In this document: in pieces, positions 50,701 through 61,157 of the stretch
How the letters are laid out: each line of letters begins with the position of its first letter
How positions within the stretch are numbered: the stretch's first letter is position 1
DNA from: Caprella mutica
Lineage: Eukaryota > Arthropoda > Malacostraca > Amphipoda > Caprellidae
Direction: 5' to 3'
Assembly (NCBI GenBank): GCA_947561585.1
Contig: CANNZV010001051.1
Coordinates: forward strand, 1 to 64,000
DNA: 64,000 nt
Position numbers and translations under genes: made by a program
Notes under the pieces: model-generated
The model's database searches: none
Told to the model about the DNA's origin: nothing
What the model saw: the letters and a program-made list of their open reading frames with translations, nothing else

Positions 50701-53700
50701 ATTTGTGTGTTTGTGGTTTAGGGGTAAGTTCCAGGTTATCGGACATTCCAGGTTTATTGTTATTTAACTTTTAGGTACTTATGGGTTATCTTACACCACT
50801 TATTTTAGGTACATTTGCAGTTCATTAAATTAGCGGATTCAACAAACTAACCTAATCTTAGCATCTCTAACGATTCCGGCTTATAAATTTTGCAAAACTG
50901 CAAATTTACCTGTGAAACCTAAAGAGAGTAGTGGCGGATAACCCGCTAGCACCCACTTTTATCTTAATAATTACACATTTTCTCTTATATGATCGAAAAC
51001 CTTGAACTGTCCAATGACTCTGAAATTACCCTGCTCTAGAATATTAATTGTACTCTAAGTTTCAATCCCTTAGGCTGTTCTCAAACATTCATACGAGGTG
51101 TAGGAGTGGAAGGGCTTATTAACAACTAAAATATTCATTAACGGTGTGTGTGCCGTCATTAGCAAATAGTGTTGTTGTTAATTAGTTCATTAATGATTCA
51201 AATGGACATAAATAAACACATAGATAATGTACACGGATACTTAATTGGCTTGGAGTCGATATATGAATATTTACTTCACAACAATTATCATATAATAAAA
51301 ATAAACATCGATAGACAATGTACTATATTATTTATCGGCTACAGATGACTTATTTAGTCTTCAATTCATTATTTGGTGGTTCATTTAGGGGTTTTATTGA
51401 TAAATATTAGGAAAATATCCACTTGCATAATGTTTTTTTTCAGTGAATCCATCTATATAAATATGTATAATATATAAAACATACATTGCAAATTTATTTA
51501 TGTTGAACATTAGATGTCTTTCTCGAAATGATTTATGTGTTTGGTTTAGTAACGAAAACAATCAACACATTCTGTATTGATAAACTTTATGTTTGAAACA
51601 TGTATTGAAAGATTATTGTTTGATGTTGAAAAAGTTCTCCAGATTGTACTAGAAAAGTAAATAGCTAGGTTTTACATGGCATTTCAGAAGCCTTAGAAAA
51701 CACTAAAATGTTGATGTTTAGAAAAAAAAATTAGATTAGATTCCAACTTGGAAATGGCTTCTTGGCTGTGAAAATGTTATTATTTTATATTTAATTTAGA
51801 AAGAAGGACACATCCCAAAGAGGGTAGAGAGACAAATAACGGGAGAATGAGGGAAATGGTAGAGATACTTAATAAAGTAGGTTGAGAAAAAGTGAGGGTG
51901 AAGCTTCAGACTAGTAACATCTAACTAACTACTGGTCGGTGATTGTATTGAGAGCATGCATGGTGTTGTGATGAAAAGCCTGGAGAAGATGTCCCTTGAC
52001 AGCTTCATGGAGAGCAGCAGATCATGACCCAATTGATCGCAGTACAAATACTCTATAGTGAATGTAGTTAATATACTTATACAATACTCTATAGTGAATG
52101 TAGTTAATATACTTATACTATACTCTATAGTGAATGTAGTTAATATACTTATACTATACTCTATAGTGAATGTAGTTAATATACTTATGCTATTCTCTAT
52201 AGTGAATGTAGTTAATATACTTATACTATTCTCTATAGTGAATGTAGTTAATATACTTATACTATACTCTATAGTGAATGTAGTTAATATACTTATACTA
52301 TTCTCTATAGTGAATGTAGTTAATATACTTATACTATACTCTATAGTGAATGTAGTTAATATACTTATACTATACTCTATAGTGAATGTAGTTAATATAC
52401 TTATACTATTCTCTATAGTGAGTATACACTGAAACAGTCCTGAGTAAGAGAACTACCCCGAATAGTGGACAAACAATTAGGGGTAGTTCTCATACTCAGG
52501 ACTGTACATTCCCTTTTAAGGAGTTTTACTGTATAACTATTATATGGATTTAGCCTCTCCTTAATTATTGTGGCTATTTATACCATGGTTAATTTTATGG
52601 ATTTAATTTTTATTTAGTGTGTAATGTCATGCATGAATTCTATCAATATCTGAATAAGTTATTCATAATGATGTGGTTTACTCCCCTCGAAAGTTCAGTA
52701 ACTTTTCGCAATCATAAAAATGAATTTATAGATTATATACGAATAAGACACACTTCACGCTAGTGTGACACTCTGTTAATTTGGTGAGTAAAAGTAATTG
52801 ATTAGCTACCGTAAATTGAACTAATAAATTGTTATAGGAATGAAAAGAAAGGAAAATGAAAGAAATAATTAATAACTACTTCCTTCCACTTTCCATTTCC
52901 CCACTCACTTCCTTTCTCCATTCTCCCCACTCACTTCCTTTCTCCATTCTCCCCACTCACTTCCTTTCTCCATTCTCCCCACTCACTTCCTTTCTCCATT
53001 CTCCCCACTCACTTCCTTTCTCCATTCTCCCCACTCACTTCCTTTCTCCATTCTCCCCACTCACTTCCTTTCTCCATTCTCCCCACTCACTTCCTTTCTC
53101 CATTCTCCCCACTCACTTCCTTTCTCCATTCTCCCCACTCACTTCCTTTCTCCATTCTCCCCACTCACTTCCTTTCTCCATTCTCCCCACTCACTTCCTT
53201 TCTCCATTCTCCCCACTCACTTCCTTTCTCCATTCCCCCACTCACTTCCTTTCTCCATTCCCCCACTCACTTCCTTTCTCCATTCCCCCACTCACTTCCT
53301 TTCTCCATTCCCCCACTCACTTCCTTTCTCCATCCCCCCACTCACTTCCTTTCTCCATCCCCCCACTCACTTCCTTTCTCCATTCCCCCCACTCACTTCC
53401 TTTCTCCATTCCCCCCACTCACTTCCTTTCTCCATTCCCCCCACTCACTTCCTTTCTCCATTCCCCCCACTCACTTCCTTTCTCCATTCCCCCCACTCAC
53501 TTCCTTTCTCCATCCCCCCACTCACTTCCTTTCTCCATGAAGGTGTTGGGGTCGTAGCTAAATCCCCCCTGCAGAAGCGGTGCCCCGCAGCTCGCGTGTT
53601 CCCCCACCTGCTGCAGGTTGATTAGAGTCTTGATGCCGTTACTGAGGAGCATAGACAACATGGCATTAGAAATAAAACACTAAAATACAAACTATTATCT

Positions 53701-56700
53701 TCTACACAGCTTTACAATTTCTCTTACAGCAGAGACTATTGTTTTTTTTTTATAAAATGTATTCATTCATTTTCTTATTCAATTAACTTTTTTTTCTTTA
53801 AAAGCTATGATATTCAAGTTATTATTTGCGTATTTCCTGTAATATTAATAAGAACTACTCACTCTAGGAACTGCTGCACCACCCCTTTAGTCTCCATCAC
53901 GTCTGCATTGGGTCTCGCCATCGCTAGGATTTCGGGTGTGATCCTACGGTGAAAAAAAGGTAATGAACAGGGCATTATTAGTTCAATTGTACCCTATCCT
54001 TAAAAAGGTGTATTAGTTATTCTCTGATAATAAACTTTTCAATTATTTTTCTTGATGTTTTACAATGGAATATAATTCGATATCACTATTCGACTTTAAA
54101 TTTCTGCTAGGGTTCGTAAGAAAATTGTTCATCTTCATGAAGTGCGTTTCATATTATTAGAGTCTATTTTAAAGAAGAAAATAGTTTGCATAATCACAAT
54201 ATTGAAATCAAATAATGCTGCTGAAATCTTTTCATCGTGAATAATATGTACTTTGGTCTTTTGATAGGAATTATTGAACAGATGTACTAAGTTTTTGTTT
54301 CCCAAAGTCTAAAATGGTTAGACGTTTGTAGAGGATAGCTATTTTCTGTTCGTTTAGTTTGTTATATGTATAAGTATAATTTAAGCAGAAGCTATGTATT
54401 CAATTAAGCAGAAGCAAAAGCTATGTATGCAGAATTTCATATGAAATCTCGTAGCTAAAATATCGTCATTGGGTTCTCTGACTCACCAGTGAGAGAATAT
54501 ACCGTCTATGGCCATGTCCTCTGGTAACCAATTCTCATAAGTGTCGTAGCGGCATCTCCTGCCACCACAGAACACAGAGCACTGCAGTTCTGGTGGAGCA
54601 ACCTGCAACAAATAGAGAGAGGGGTATGTAACTTACTGCCAACCTTTGTCATATCTTAAGCCTATGTCACACCGCCCAAACTTTGTTGTGGCGTTCCTTG
54701 AGCTGTGAATATAATTCATCACCGCTCGGTACTGCTAAAGAAACGCCGTATACGCTCGGCCACCGCTTACAAAATACTGCGAGCGTTGAAAAGTGGTTGT
54801 TTTCCTCTCCGCAGTGTTCACCACTGCCCAAACAACGCCCAGCCAAAGTTTGACACTGCCAGACGCAAGTTCGTGGATGCTTTGTTCCGCTAAGGCTAAG
54901 CCAATGCAGAAATCCTGATCTGTGCTTCGCCAACTTTGTCCGGGCGGTGATTAAACGTTGCACAAGCTTTGATAGAGCGTTTTTAATATTTTACGAGTTT
55001 GCCCTAACGCCCACGAACTTGCGTCTAATTGTGCCAAACTTTGACTGGGCGTTCTTGGGGCGGTGATAAACCTTGCGGAGCGGAAACTACCGCTCCTCAA
55101 CGCTCGTAATATTTTGTGCAGTTCAAAACTTTCGGAGCTGTAGGAGTGAACATAAGCGGTGGTCAAACGTATACGACGTTGCTTGACCGTGAACCAACTT
55201 CTGGTGAACGTTAATAATCGATAATGATTTTTTGTCTTCGCTTCAAGAACTTTCCAGCAAAGTTCCTCCGGTGTGACCGGGCATTCAATTGATGAACTTC
55301 AACTATCGATTTCTATCAAGAATCTATCTGAATTTCTGATAGATTTCATCCATTCAGCTCCGTAGTCAAAAGCAAAATACCGCTATACCAACTTTCAACC
55401 CCCACCGAGCCAATTCCCATACGCGTAGAGCGCCGCTCTATCAACGCTCGCGTTACCACGATTCGTTTTCCCTTTTGCGCGCGGTGTCATTCTCCCTCCG
55501 TTCAAGGAACGCTCCAACAAAGTTCTGGTGGTGTGACCTAGGCTTAACGAATAAAAGGGACCTATTGAACGGATTTGGCTCAAACAATACTACACTGTAC
55601 ACAATGTACTGGCTTCAATATTTATCGTTACGAACAATATATACGTACATTTTTCACTATTCTTGATGTTTTACTGGTTTAAATTTAAGTTAAATAAATA
55701 ATATTACCCTTCAACACAACAATGGCTAAAATAAATATAAGAGTATATCACTTTTTCAGTTGTGTAATTCAGGAAGGTCACCAAGAGAAATGAACTAAAT
55801 CTTTATTTGTTCACAGAATATTAGTTAGAGAACATTTATTCGGTTTGAAGACACATTAGAAGGTAAATAATAAACCAGGACAAGGTCGCCTCCGTAACAG
55901 AAAATACACTTAAGAGTAATTCTCAAACAGTGCTTTTGAACATAAAAAATTGAACTCAAATTTATTTGATGTAACTTAAGATATTACAACCCAATGATAA
56001 ACAATCTCTGGTTTATTATCAATTTACTAATTTTCAAGTAATTGGAATAATTTAGCTTTTAATGGAAGTGGCATTAAATAATTTAAGGCTTATTGTTTAT
56101 TTAAATTGCATGAAATGATATCTTCAAATTAAAAAGCTATATGCCTCTCAAACTTTGTTACAACTTCGCCCCAATATTCTTATATTCTGTTTAGTTGGGC
56201 CAATTTTGTGTGTATGAACGCCTCTAGAACACACAATGAGAGTAGCAACGATTTCTCTTTGAAGAAGTGTAATCGATAGCCATTATGTAGATAAGTTCCT
56301 TATTCTTCACTCCACTGTAACACCATCGATCTGACCTTCGTTAAACCTAACCAACCCTTCGCTGTGACTGCTTCAAAATGACAATAAAGATTGCTAATGG
56401 CCATACCTACCTCAATGACCGGAGAAAATGTTGATTACTAATATACGAAAGAGTGAAAAAAAAACATAATATTTGATAGGTTTATGCAATAAGTTTCAAG
56501 TACAGTCATGCTGCAGTAAATGAATATAATTTGTTTGTTTTTGTAGTGCAGTGCAGTAGCCTTATCTATAGAATATAGCTGGCGAAGGGTTGCACTCACT
56601 AGCCACTCTTGGAGCTAATGGTTGTCAAGTGGGTCACTAGACTTAATCACCTGATAACGCGCACGGAACCACAGCCACGCATTAGGGCTCACTTTGGCAT

Positions 56701-59700
56701 GATTTATAGGCACCGACATCCTTTAGTTACCACGCATGTGGCGCTATACAACTTCCTTTGTTATTTCAAAAAGGATATTGAAATGAAAAGTTAGTGGGAT
56801 TAAGGAAAGGTATTCCAAGTATAATAAATTGTTTGTGTATTGATTCCTTAGGAGGTATTATGCACTTGGCCGTGTAGCTACCGTTGGGATTATCCCAATA
56901 TTCACATATCCCAATGGTAGCTTTTCAATAGGTCAAATAGCCTATTTTTTTTTGTCTATTTGTTTAGTTACAGTTGAAAGGTTATTTTCTTTTCTATCTG
57001 ACATACTAACATTAGTACAGTACATTCTATTTTAAATGTATTTTTGTATGTGAGTCAATATTGAATGGAATAAATTGAATGGATTTGCTCTTATAGAAAT
57101 GTTTCATGATGACATATATGGTAGAATAATTCGGTAGTGAAAGTGATAAATAAGATATTATAGTTTGTGTTTTTGAACTAAAACTATAATACCAAATATT
57201 TAACGGATTTGGGTTCTTGCTGGAGCGGTTCACTTATAATTATTAATTAGTAGACTCGATTTCGGTGACTCATGCCAATCTGTGAGGCAATCATCACAAT
57301 GAGTGGTGACTGAACCATCACCTGCTTTAAAGTACACCCTAATTATTTTTGCCATTTTTGTTCTCGACTCTTGCTCTGCTGCCTAAACTGACGGGGGAGG
57401 CTGGAAAGAGGGACATCGTGGAGACCCATTCAGCGTGATTACGGTACCTGACGGTATTTTCATATAGATTTGCAAACTGTTTGATAGTGAGTATTGAACA
57501 TCAAATTATCTTAGGTTGCTCACATCTTAAATAAATATAAAGCTCTACTGAGTACCTATTATTTATAGTCATTCAAGTCAGTTAGGATTAATTAATATTT
57601 TGATTGCATTAGAAGGAATACTATTTTAAAAGTAATCATTTCGTTAATTCATTCTTAGTAAAATTGAAATGGGAATCAATTAATTAAAATTCTCTGGTGA
57701 GTAAGAATAAGTAAATTTTAATTCAAACATTTGGAATAAATTATTTGGCTATTACTATTAGAACTATTGGCAATTTTCACAAGAAATGTCGATTAGAAAT
57801 GGAAACAACATATTATTGAAATTAGTTTAGTTGTATGTGTAATACAGTATCATTAATCATTTTTCCGCAACTACAGTTTATTCAGTGTATTGAAATGCGA
57901 TAAAGGGTATAATTGACAGGATTTAGTGCCAGTGAACACGCTACACTGGCTGCTATCGGGGGATGAGTCGTTGGACCTGCAAACTATATTCTGTATAATT
58001 GTATGTATAAAATCTCCATATCGAATTGTTATTTGAAGGTAATTATTTTTTTAATCTGAAATAAGGAACATTGTAATTTGATATTTTCATTTTGCTTAAT
58101 GGTTTTTGGTGGTCAGCAGAAAATGATAGAAGAGAAAATTGATTTCTTTGCCAAAGGTTGTAGAACTTTCTTAGAAGCACTGATGCAGAAAAGGTCCTGT
58201 TGTTTTCTAGGTCCTGTTGTACATACATTGGTGGCTAAAACTGCAGAGACTAAAAATAATGATCTTGGTCAGTCAGGAAAGTATCGGATTTTTAACACTT
58301 TTTGAATGTGTTATTTCTGCTTCGACATGAATTAATGAGAAGATTAGAAACATATTGGAGTTATTTTAGATTTTGTTAGTTCCCATTGGTTACACTGAGA
58401 TCTTACGCTGTAAGCAAACCACCTCCAACCCCCCCCCCCCTCCCTATCAATATCTGGTTCTATGATATTCCTAGAACCAGATATTGATCATTAGGGTAAC
58501 AATAAAAAGTAAAAGATTTTATTTTCAGATGGCCATTTGTTAAATACTTTGTACCCATGATGAAATAACACAGACAATATCCTGAGACATTTGGACAATA
58601 TTTAGAAGTAGCTCAAGTAAATTTTTGAAACTTTTTCCTAATTAGACGACAAAAATACAAATATTCATTGTTTGGTAATTTATTTCGAAGTTCAAATGTT
58701 GAGCTATTTAATAATAAGTCCTTTTTAACATGAAACTACAGTTTATGCTCTTACAACAATGGTTGAAAGATCTGACAACCCATTCAATGTTTTTGCTTTT
58801 TGCTTGTAAGTTGTTGTTTAGATTCTAGGACAAAAACTTCCGTGTTCAAAATCTCCATGTAAAAAAAGGCAATGATACCCCCAGTCTTAAAGCCCTGTGC
58901 AATAGTACCCATCATCCCCATCAAAAAACTGGCCAAAAAAGAAAATCCTGTAAAAGGTATAGAAAAAAAGTTTTCGGTCAAAAACCATTTTACACCACTT
59001 TTTACTCGAAGTCAAAATACCGAATTTAAAATAAAATGATGATGATGATAATAATAATTACTATATGACATCATCTTACAGTTAATATCGCTGTTGCGTT
59101 GATGATAATGAAATAAAAAATTGGCTTGTGATTGAAAATCTAAATACCTCAACTGATAAAAAGCGTTCACACAAACTTTCTTTCTGCTGTTCTTTCACAT
59201 GTGTAGGAAAAATAAACAGCTTGTGAACCCAACAACAGGTTCAATTTACTACAATGAAAGTCACCTAGTATTATAGGTATTGAATATTAATAAATGATTA
59301 ATATCAATAACTAACAAACCTAATCCGTTAAGTGGGGTTGAACTTACCGGGGTGAATATAACTATGGTGGAATATACCGGGGTGGAATTTGCCGTGGTGA
59401 AATATATCCAGGGTGATACCGATCACACGCTATCTCAGGGGTGGGCACACATTGTGTTTTTCAGTGCCAAAAGATGGAATCTCAGTGCCAATTTTCTTTT
59501 AGTTATCTAAATTGTTGGGGATACTGAATAATTTTATAATGAGGTGGTAGATTTAATTGAAGTAAGTACATGTACAACGGTACATATTTTAAAATGTTGG
59601 TAGTTGATTTATCATTTGCATTAAAAAGAATTAATAAATGATATATAATATTTTTTTTCTTCGTGTGAAAATAATTCACAATAAAAACAAAAATAAGCTA

Positions 59701-61155
59701 TCTTGCATAAGTAATAATAAGTAACTCACAAATTCACAGGATTAATTACTATGACTACCTAACTTGTTAAAAAAGGGAATTGAAAATGATTGCATAAATA
59801 TTTACCACAGTGTTTGAATGTCCCTAGACAAACGTATGAAAGATATAAAATTAACTGTTCTAGATAAAAAGAGACAGAGGTAAATAAATTAAACACTGGC
59901 ACTATTGTAACAATGAACAAAAAATACCTTATTAACGGATAAAATTTACTATCAAAGTATCAAGGTCATTTCAAATATACTGTTCTTCAAATAATTGACC
60001 ATCCTCTTCTACATTATCCTTGTAATTTATAGAGCAGTCAGGGCTAAAAATTCTAAATTTTCTTTGGAAGAAAATAAAGCACTTTTTCCCTGGTGGGCAC
60101 GAGTGCCGCTCTGAGGGCCAAAATAGCACTGAGTGCTGCATTTGCCCACCCCTGCGGCTATCTACACAGTGCTTAGTGTAATCAACCCATCAGTGGAAAG
60201 GTAAGCCCTCAACCTTAAATATTATTACCTCCATGTCGTAATTTAATTTGTGTAACTGAATAACAAGACTATTCAATTAACTACAGATTCCTTACCATAT
60301 TACCTATCATAGGAAAATATTTAGATAGCGAAGGTGTCAGTATATCACTGTTTAGTGCTGGTGTTGCTTTCACTGTGTAACGTAATTTAATTCGCTAGGT
60401 AGGCCATTTATTGATTGAATTTTAGAAATGTCAACTGAGGATTTAATTTATGGACCATTTGTCTCATCACTTATTTAGAATACATTTAAGATAAATTTTT
60501 GTACGATAATTATTTTTGATGATAATAATGAAATTGAACAAATTGATTATTTGTCTCACTATTAATTATCACCCTACCTAGTAAATGAAATGAATTTGAT
60601 AGTAGAAATATATTTTGAATAATTAGATATATAGAAAATTAATAAAAGAAAGAGAAATAAAATAAACCAAAGATAAACATTAGACATTTAGACAACATGA
60701 TTTTATTGCAATGTAATTAACATTCAATTATTTTTGTTTCAGCATATAATCTCCAGAAGGAAGTAATTCTTCTGTGGGTACTCTGAAACTAATTCTTTTT
60801 TCGTCTTTTCGTATACACGAAGTTCCTTCCGTTCGAATATTGATATTTGAAGTTATTTAATTGTTTTATTATTTACTTTTTTGTAGAACACAAATGGTGG
60901 CAAAGCTGTTACAGTTTAACATCTTCTTTGGACAGCAAATAATCTCTAATGTGATCTGAATATATCAGCATAATCATGTATATTTATTTAATGATCCGGC
61001 CGTTTAAATCAGTCTATGGGTTCACTCACCATCCTGAAATGTTCTCCCAGTTTAGTGTAGTTACTGAGCACCTCCTTGGGAGGCTGCGTCTTGTTAGCTG
61101 CCGGGGTAAGTTCTTCCTCCGGCTGCTGGAGGGATGCGCTGCCTCCCCCCGCCAT
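41730..61155 (-). CDS. PTPDC1: PTPDC1-like protein tyrosine phosphatase (whole gene, 14 coding exons)
   Basis: Coding exons on the minus strand in order: 61155-61030, 54602-54487, 53943-53863, 53641-53526, 50422-50300, 45911-45728, 43936-43825, 43557-43323, 43179-42997, 42915-42785, 42698-42539, 42433-42318, 42198-42051, 41788-41730. They sum to 1890 nt, exactly in frame, giving 629 residues. The catalytic domain (about 43-250) contains [26 protein letters not shown] and the signature HCHAGLGRTG with Cys185 and Arg191; the candidate general acid is Asp156 in QLRDHSEP. After it come [18 protein letters not shown], a Ser-rich linker (about 310-430) and the conserved C-terminal region beginning [16 protein letters not shown]1 is a CDC14-related phosphatase reported at cilia and centrosomes. 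All motifs are intact, so the enzyme should be active. A 5' exon may be missing: ATG lies two bases after an acceptor. Confidence 0.93.
42051..42198 (-). CDS. PTPDC1: PTPDC1 exon 13
   Basis: Residues 562-611; acceptor ATTTCACAG, donor CAACAG|GTGAGT. C-terminal helical region. Confidence 0.92.
42318..42433 (-). CDS. PTPDC1: PTPDC1 exon 12
   Basis: Residues 523-561; contains [20 protein letters not shown]. Donor GACAGG|GTATGA. Confidence 0.92.
42539..42698 (-). CDS. PTPDC1: PTPDC1 exon 11
   Basis: Residues 470-523; contains [20 protein letters not shown]. Acceptor ATTTTTCAG, donor GACGG|GTAAGT. Confidence 0.93.
42785..42915 (-). CDS. PTPDC1: PTPDC1 exon 10
   Basis: Residues 426-469, linker to the C-terminal domain. 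Acceptor TTTTCAACAG, donor TTCAG|GTTTAC (a weaker +3/+4 match). Confidence 0.85.
42997..43179 (-). CDS. PTPDC1: PTPDC1 exon 9
   Basis: Residues 365-426, Ser/Asp/Glu-rich linker with many possible phosphosites. The acceptor reads TTTCAGCAG, a NAGNAG tandem that lets one alanine codon be included or skipped (start 43179 or 43176). Confidence 0.85.
43323..43557 (-). CDS. PTPDC1: PTPDC1 exon 8
   Basis: Residues 287-365; starts [14 protein letters not shown], then a Pro/Ser-rich linker. Donor GCAAAG|GTAACT. Confidence 0.9.
43825..43936 (-). CDS. PTPDC1: PTPDC1 exon 7
   Basis: Residues 249-286; contains [16 protein letters not shown]. Acceptor TTCTTACAG, donor CCTAAG|GTAAGC. Confidence 0.93.
43937..45727 (-). 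other. PTPDC1 intron 6, nothing recognised
   Basis: A 1.8-kb intron. A minus-strand open frame at 44403-44113 has moderately protein-like composition but no family I recognise and no splice support. Confidence 0.4.
45728..45911 (-). CDS. PTPDC1: PTPDC1 exon 6 (second half of catalytic signature)
   Basis: Residues 188-249; starts [18 protein letters not shown], then [19 protein letters not shown]. Acceptor GCTGACAG, donor CAATAG|GTGAGT. Confidence 0.95.
46085..46435 (-). repeat. Dispersed repeat, copy 2
   Basis: Inverted relative of 30560-30825. Inside it, a block with TTGACCAATTG and AATTTGGTAGAAG appears twice (about 46220-46275 and 46300-46355), so this copy is also internally duplicated. 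Confidence 0.6.
48259..48393 (+). CDS. Candidate small membrane-peptide ORF (44 residues)
   Basis: ATG to TGA encoding a short hydrophilic start, a single hydrophobic segment ([16 protein letters not shown]) and a charged tail ([11 protein letters not shown]). Local base composition is less AT-rich than the flanks. Type II or tail-anchored micropeptides look like this, but a random 44-codon ORF is not rare; no homology recognised. Confidence 0.2.
   Translation: MTNCEEMMMKRLINILSVLLVLYFVFWSSTMVCERLRDGLFRLL
49390..49579. repeat. Minisatellite, 17-bp unit
   Basis: About eleven copies of ACAACAGACAGGCTATA; one copy is shortened near 49430 with ATG in place of CAG. Confidence 0.92.
50300..50422 (-). 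CDS. PTPDC1: PTPDC1 exon 5 (first half of catalytic signature)
   Basis: Residues 147-188; starts [14 protein letters not shown] (candidate general acid Asp156) and ends GKVAVHCHA with nucleophile Cys185. Acceptor CTCTTGCAG, donor ATGCTG|GTGAGA. Confidence 0.93.
52046..52425. repeat. Minisatellite, 36-bp unit
   Basis: About ten and a half copies of a unit containing CTATAGTGAATGTAGTTAAT then ATACTTATACTA; copies differ at TATACT or TATTCT. The open frame ([12 protein letters not shown] repeats) is an artefact of the period. Confidence 0.92.
52434..52505. repeat. Strong hairpin, about 26-bp stem with one mismatch
   Basis: ACAGTCCTGAGTAAGAGAAC followed by TACCCC pairs with GGGGTAGTTCTCATACTCAG followed by GACTGT across a loop of about 20 nt. 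It could be a pre-miRNA-like fold or a minimal MITE; it lies directly after the 36-bp minisatellite. Confidence 0.75.
52899..53540 (-). repeat. Minisatellite of 24-26-bp units carrying tandem 5' splice sites
   Basis: About 25 copies. On the minus strand (sense of PTPDC1) each reads ATGGAGAAAGGAAGTGAGTG plus a G-rich spacer. The first copy is the end of PTPDC1 exon 4 itself: coding ATGGAGAAAGGAA, then the donor GTGAGT. Units nearest the exon have GGGG-GA spacers of 25-26 bp and farther units 26 bp with GGGGAGA. Confidence 0.93.
53526..53641 (-). CDS. PTPDC1: PTPDC1 exon 4
   Basis: Residues 108-147; [19 protein letters not shown], then [10 protein letters not shown]. Acceptor ATGCTCCTCAG, donor GGAA|GTGAGT. 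The phase fits exon 5 only with this first donor of the array. Confidence 0.92.
53863..53943 (-). CDS. PTPDC1: PTPDC1 exon 3
   Basis: Residues 81-108; [20 protein letters not shown]. Acceptor CACCGTAG, donor CCTAGA|GTGAGT. Confidence 0.92.
54487..54602 (-). CDS. PTPDC1: PTPDC1 exon 2
   Basis: Residues 43-81; [20 protein letters not shown], then DGIFSHW, matching the conserved Cys-rich start of the PTPDC1 phosphatase domain. Acceptor TTGTTGCAG, donor CACTG|GTGAGT. Confidence 0.92.
54660..55543. mobile_element. TTAA-flanked (piggyBac-like) MITE
   Basis: TTAA at 54656-54659 and 55544-55547. Terminal inverted repeats of about 44 bp: GCCTATGTCACACCGCCCAA at the left and, as reverse complement, GCCTAGGTCACACCACCAGA at the right, both followed by ACTTTGTTG and GCGTTCCTTGA. 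A further inverted motif at about 55250-55285 (TTCCTCCGGTGTGACCGGGC) suggests a composite or nested structure. No transposase. Confidence 0.78.
56876..56922. repeat. Hairpin, about 14-bp stem
   Basis: GCTACCGTTGGGAT pairs with ATCCCAATGGTAGC (one wobble) across an AT-rich loop of about 20 nt. Confidence 0.5.
58429..58488. repeat. C12 tract next to a perfect 17-bp hairpin
   Basis: Twelve C residues at 58429-58440, then ATCAATATCTGGTTCTA (58446-58462) and its exact reverse complement (58472-58488) with a 9-nt loop. Confidence 0.7.
59436..60154. mobile_element. hAT-like non-autonomous element
   Basis: Ends CAGGGGTGGGCA and TGCCCACCCCTG are inverted repeats typical of hAT elements. GCTATCT lies directly left of the element and again two bases beyond its right end, consistent with an 8-bp target duplication that has drifted. 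The interior is AT-rich without a transposase; subterminal CACTGAGTGC-type and CAGTGCCA motifs are present. Confidence 0.78.
61030..61155 (-). CDS. PTPDC1: PTPDC1 exon 1 (first coding exon seen)
   Basis: Residues 1-42: [20 protein letters not shown], then a segment ending [10 protein letters not shown] that fits the known YTKxGExxRxx lead-in to the phosphatase domain. ATG lies two bases after TTTCCCCCAG, so an upstream exon exists; if coding, it lies beyond what I can recognise. Donor GGATG|GTGAGT. Confidence 0.82.
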
Positions 61156-61157
61156 AC

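Larger units (their letters stand above)
50423..53525 (-). other. PTPDC1 intron 4 (3.1 kb)
   Basis: Contains the 36-bp minisatellite, a strong hairpin and the splice-donor minisatellite that directly follows exon 4. No gene recognised in 50423-52045. Confidence 0.5.
54603..61029 (-). other. PTPDC1 intron 1 (6.4 kb)
   Basis: Holds a TTAA-flanked MITE (54660-55543), two hairpins and a hAT-like element (59436-60154). In 55548-59435 and 60155-61029 I see no gene; 59330-59425 has a degenerate tandem of GGGGTGGAAT-type units. Confidence 0.5.

Noticed and set aside
52058..52432. 124-codon frame of [12 protein letters not shown] repeats
   Set aside because: Artefact of the 36-bp minisatellite.
52856..53557. 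233-codon plus-strand frame of [12 protein letters not shown] repeats
   Set aside because: Artefact of the splice-donor minisatellite, antisense to PTPDC1.
54667..55666. Several short frames of 60-98 codons
   Set aside because: They fall inside or at the edge of the TTAA-flanked MITE and mirror its inverted repeats.
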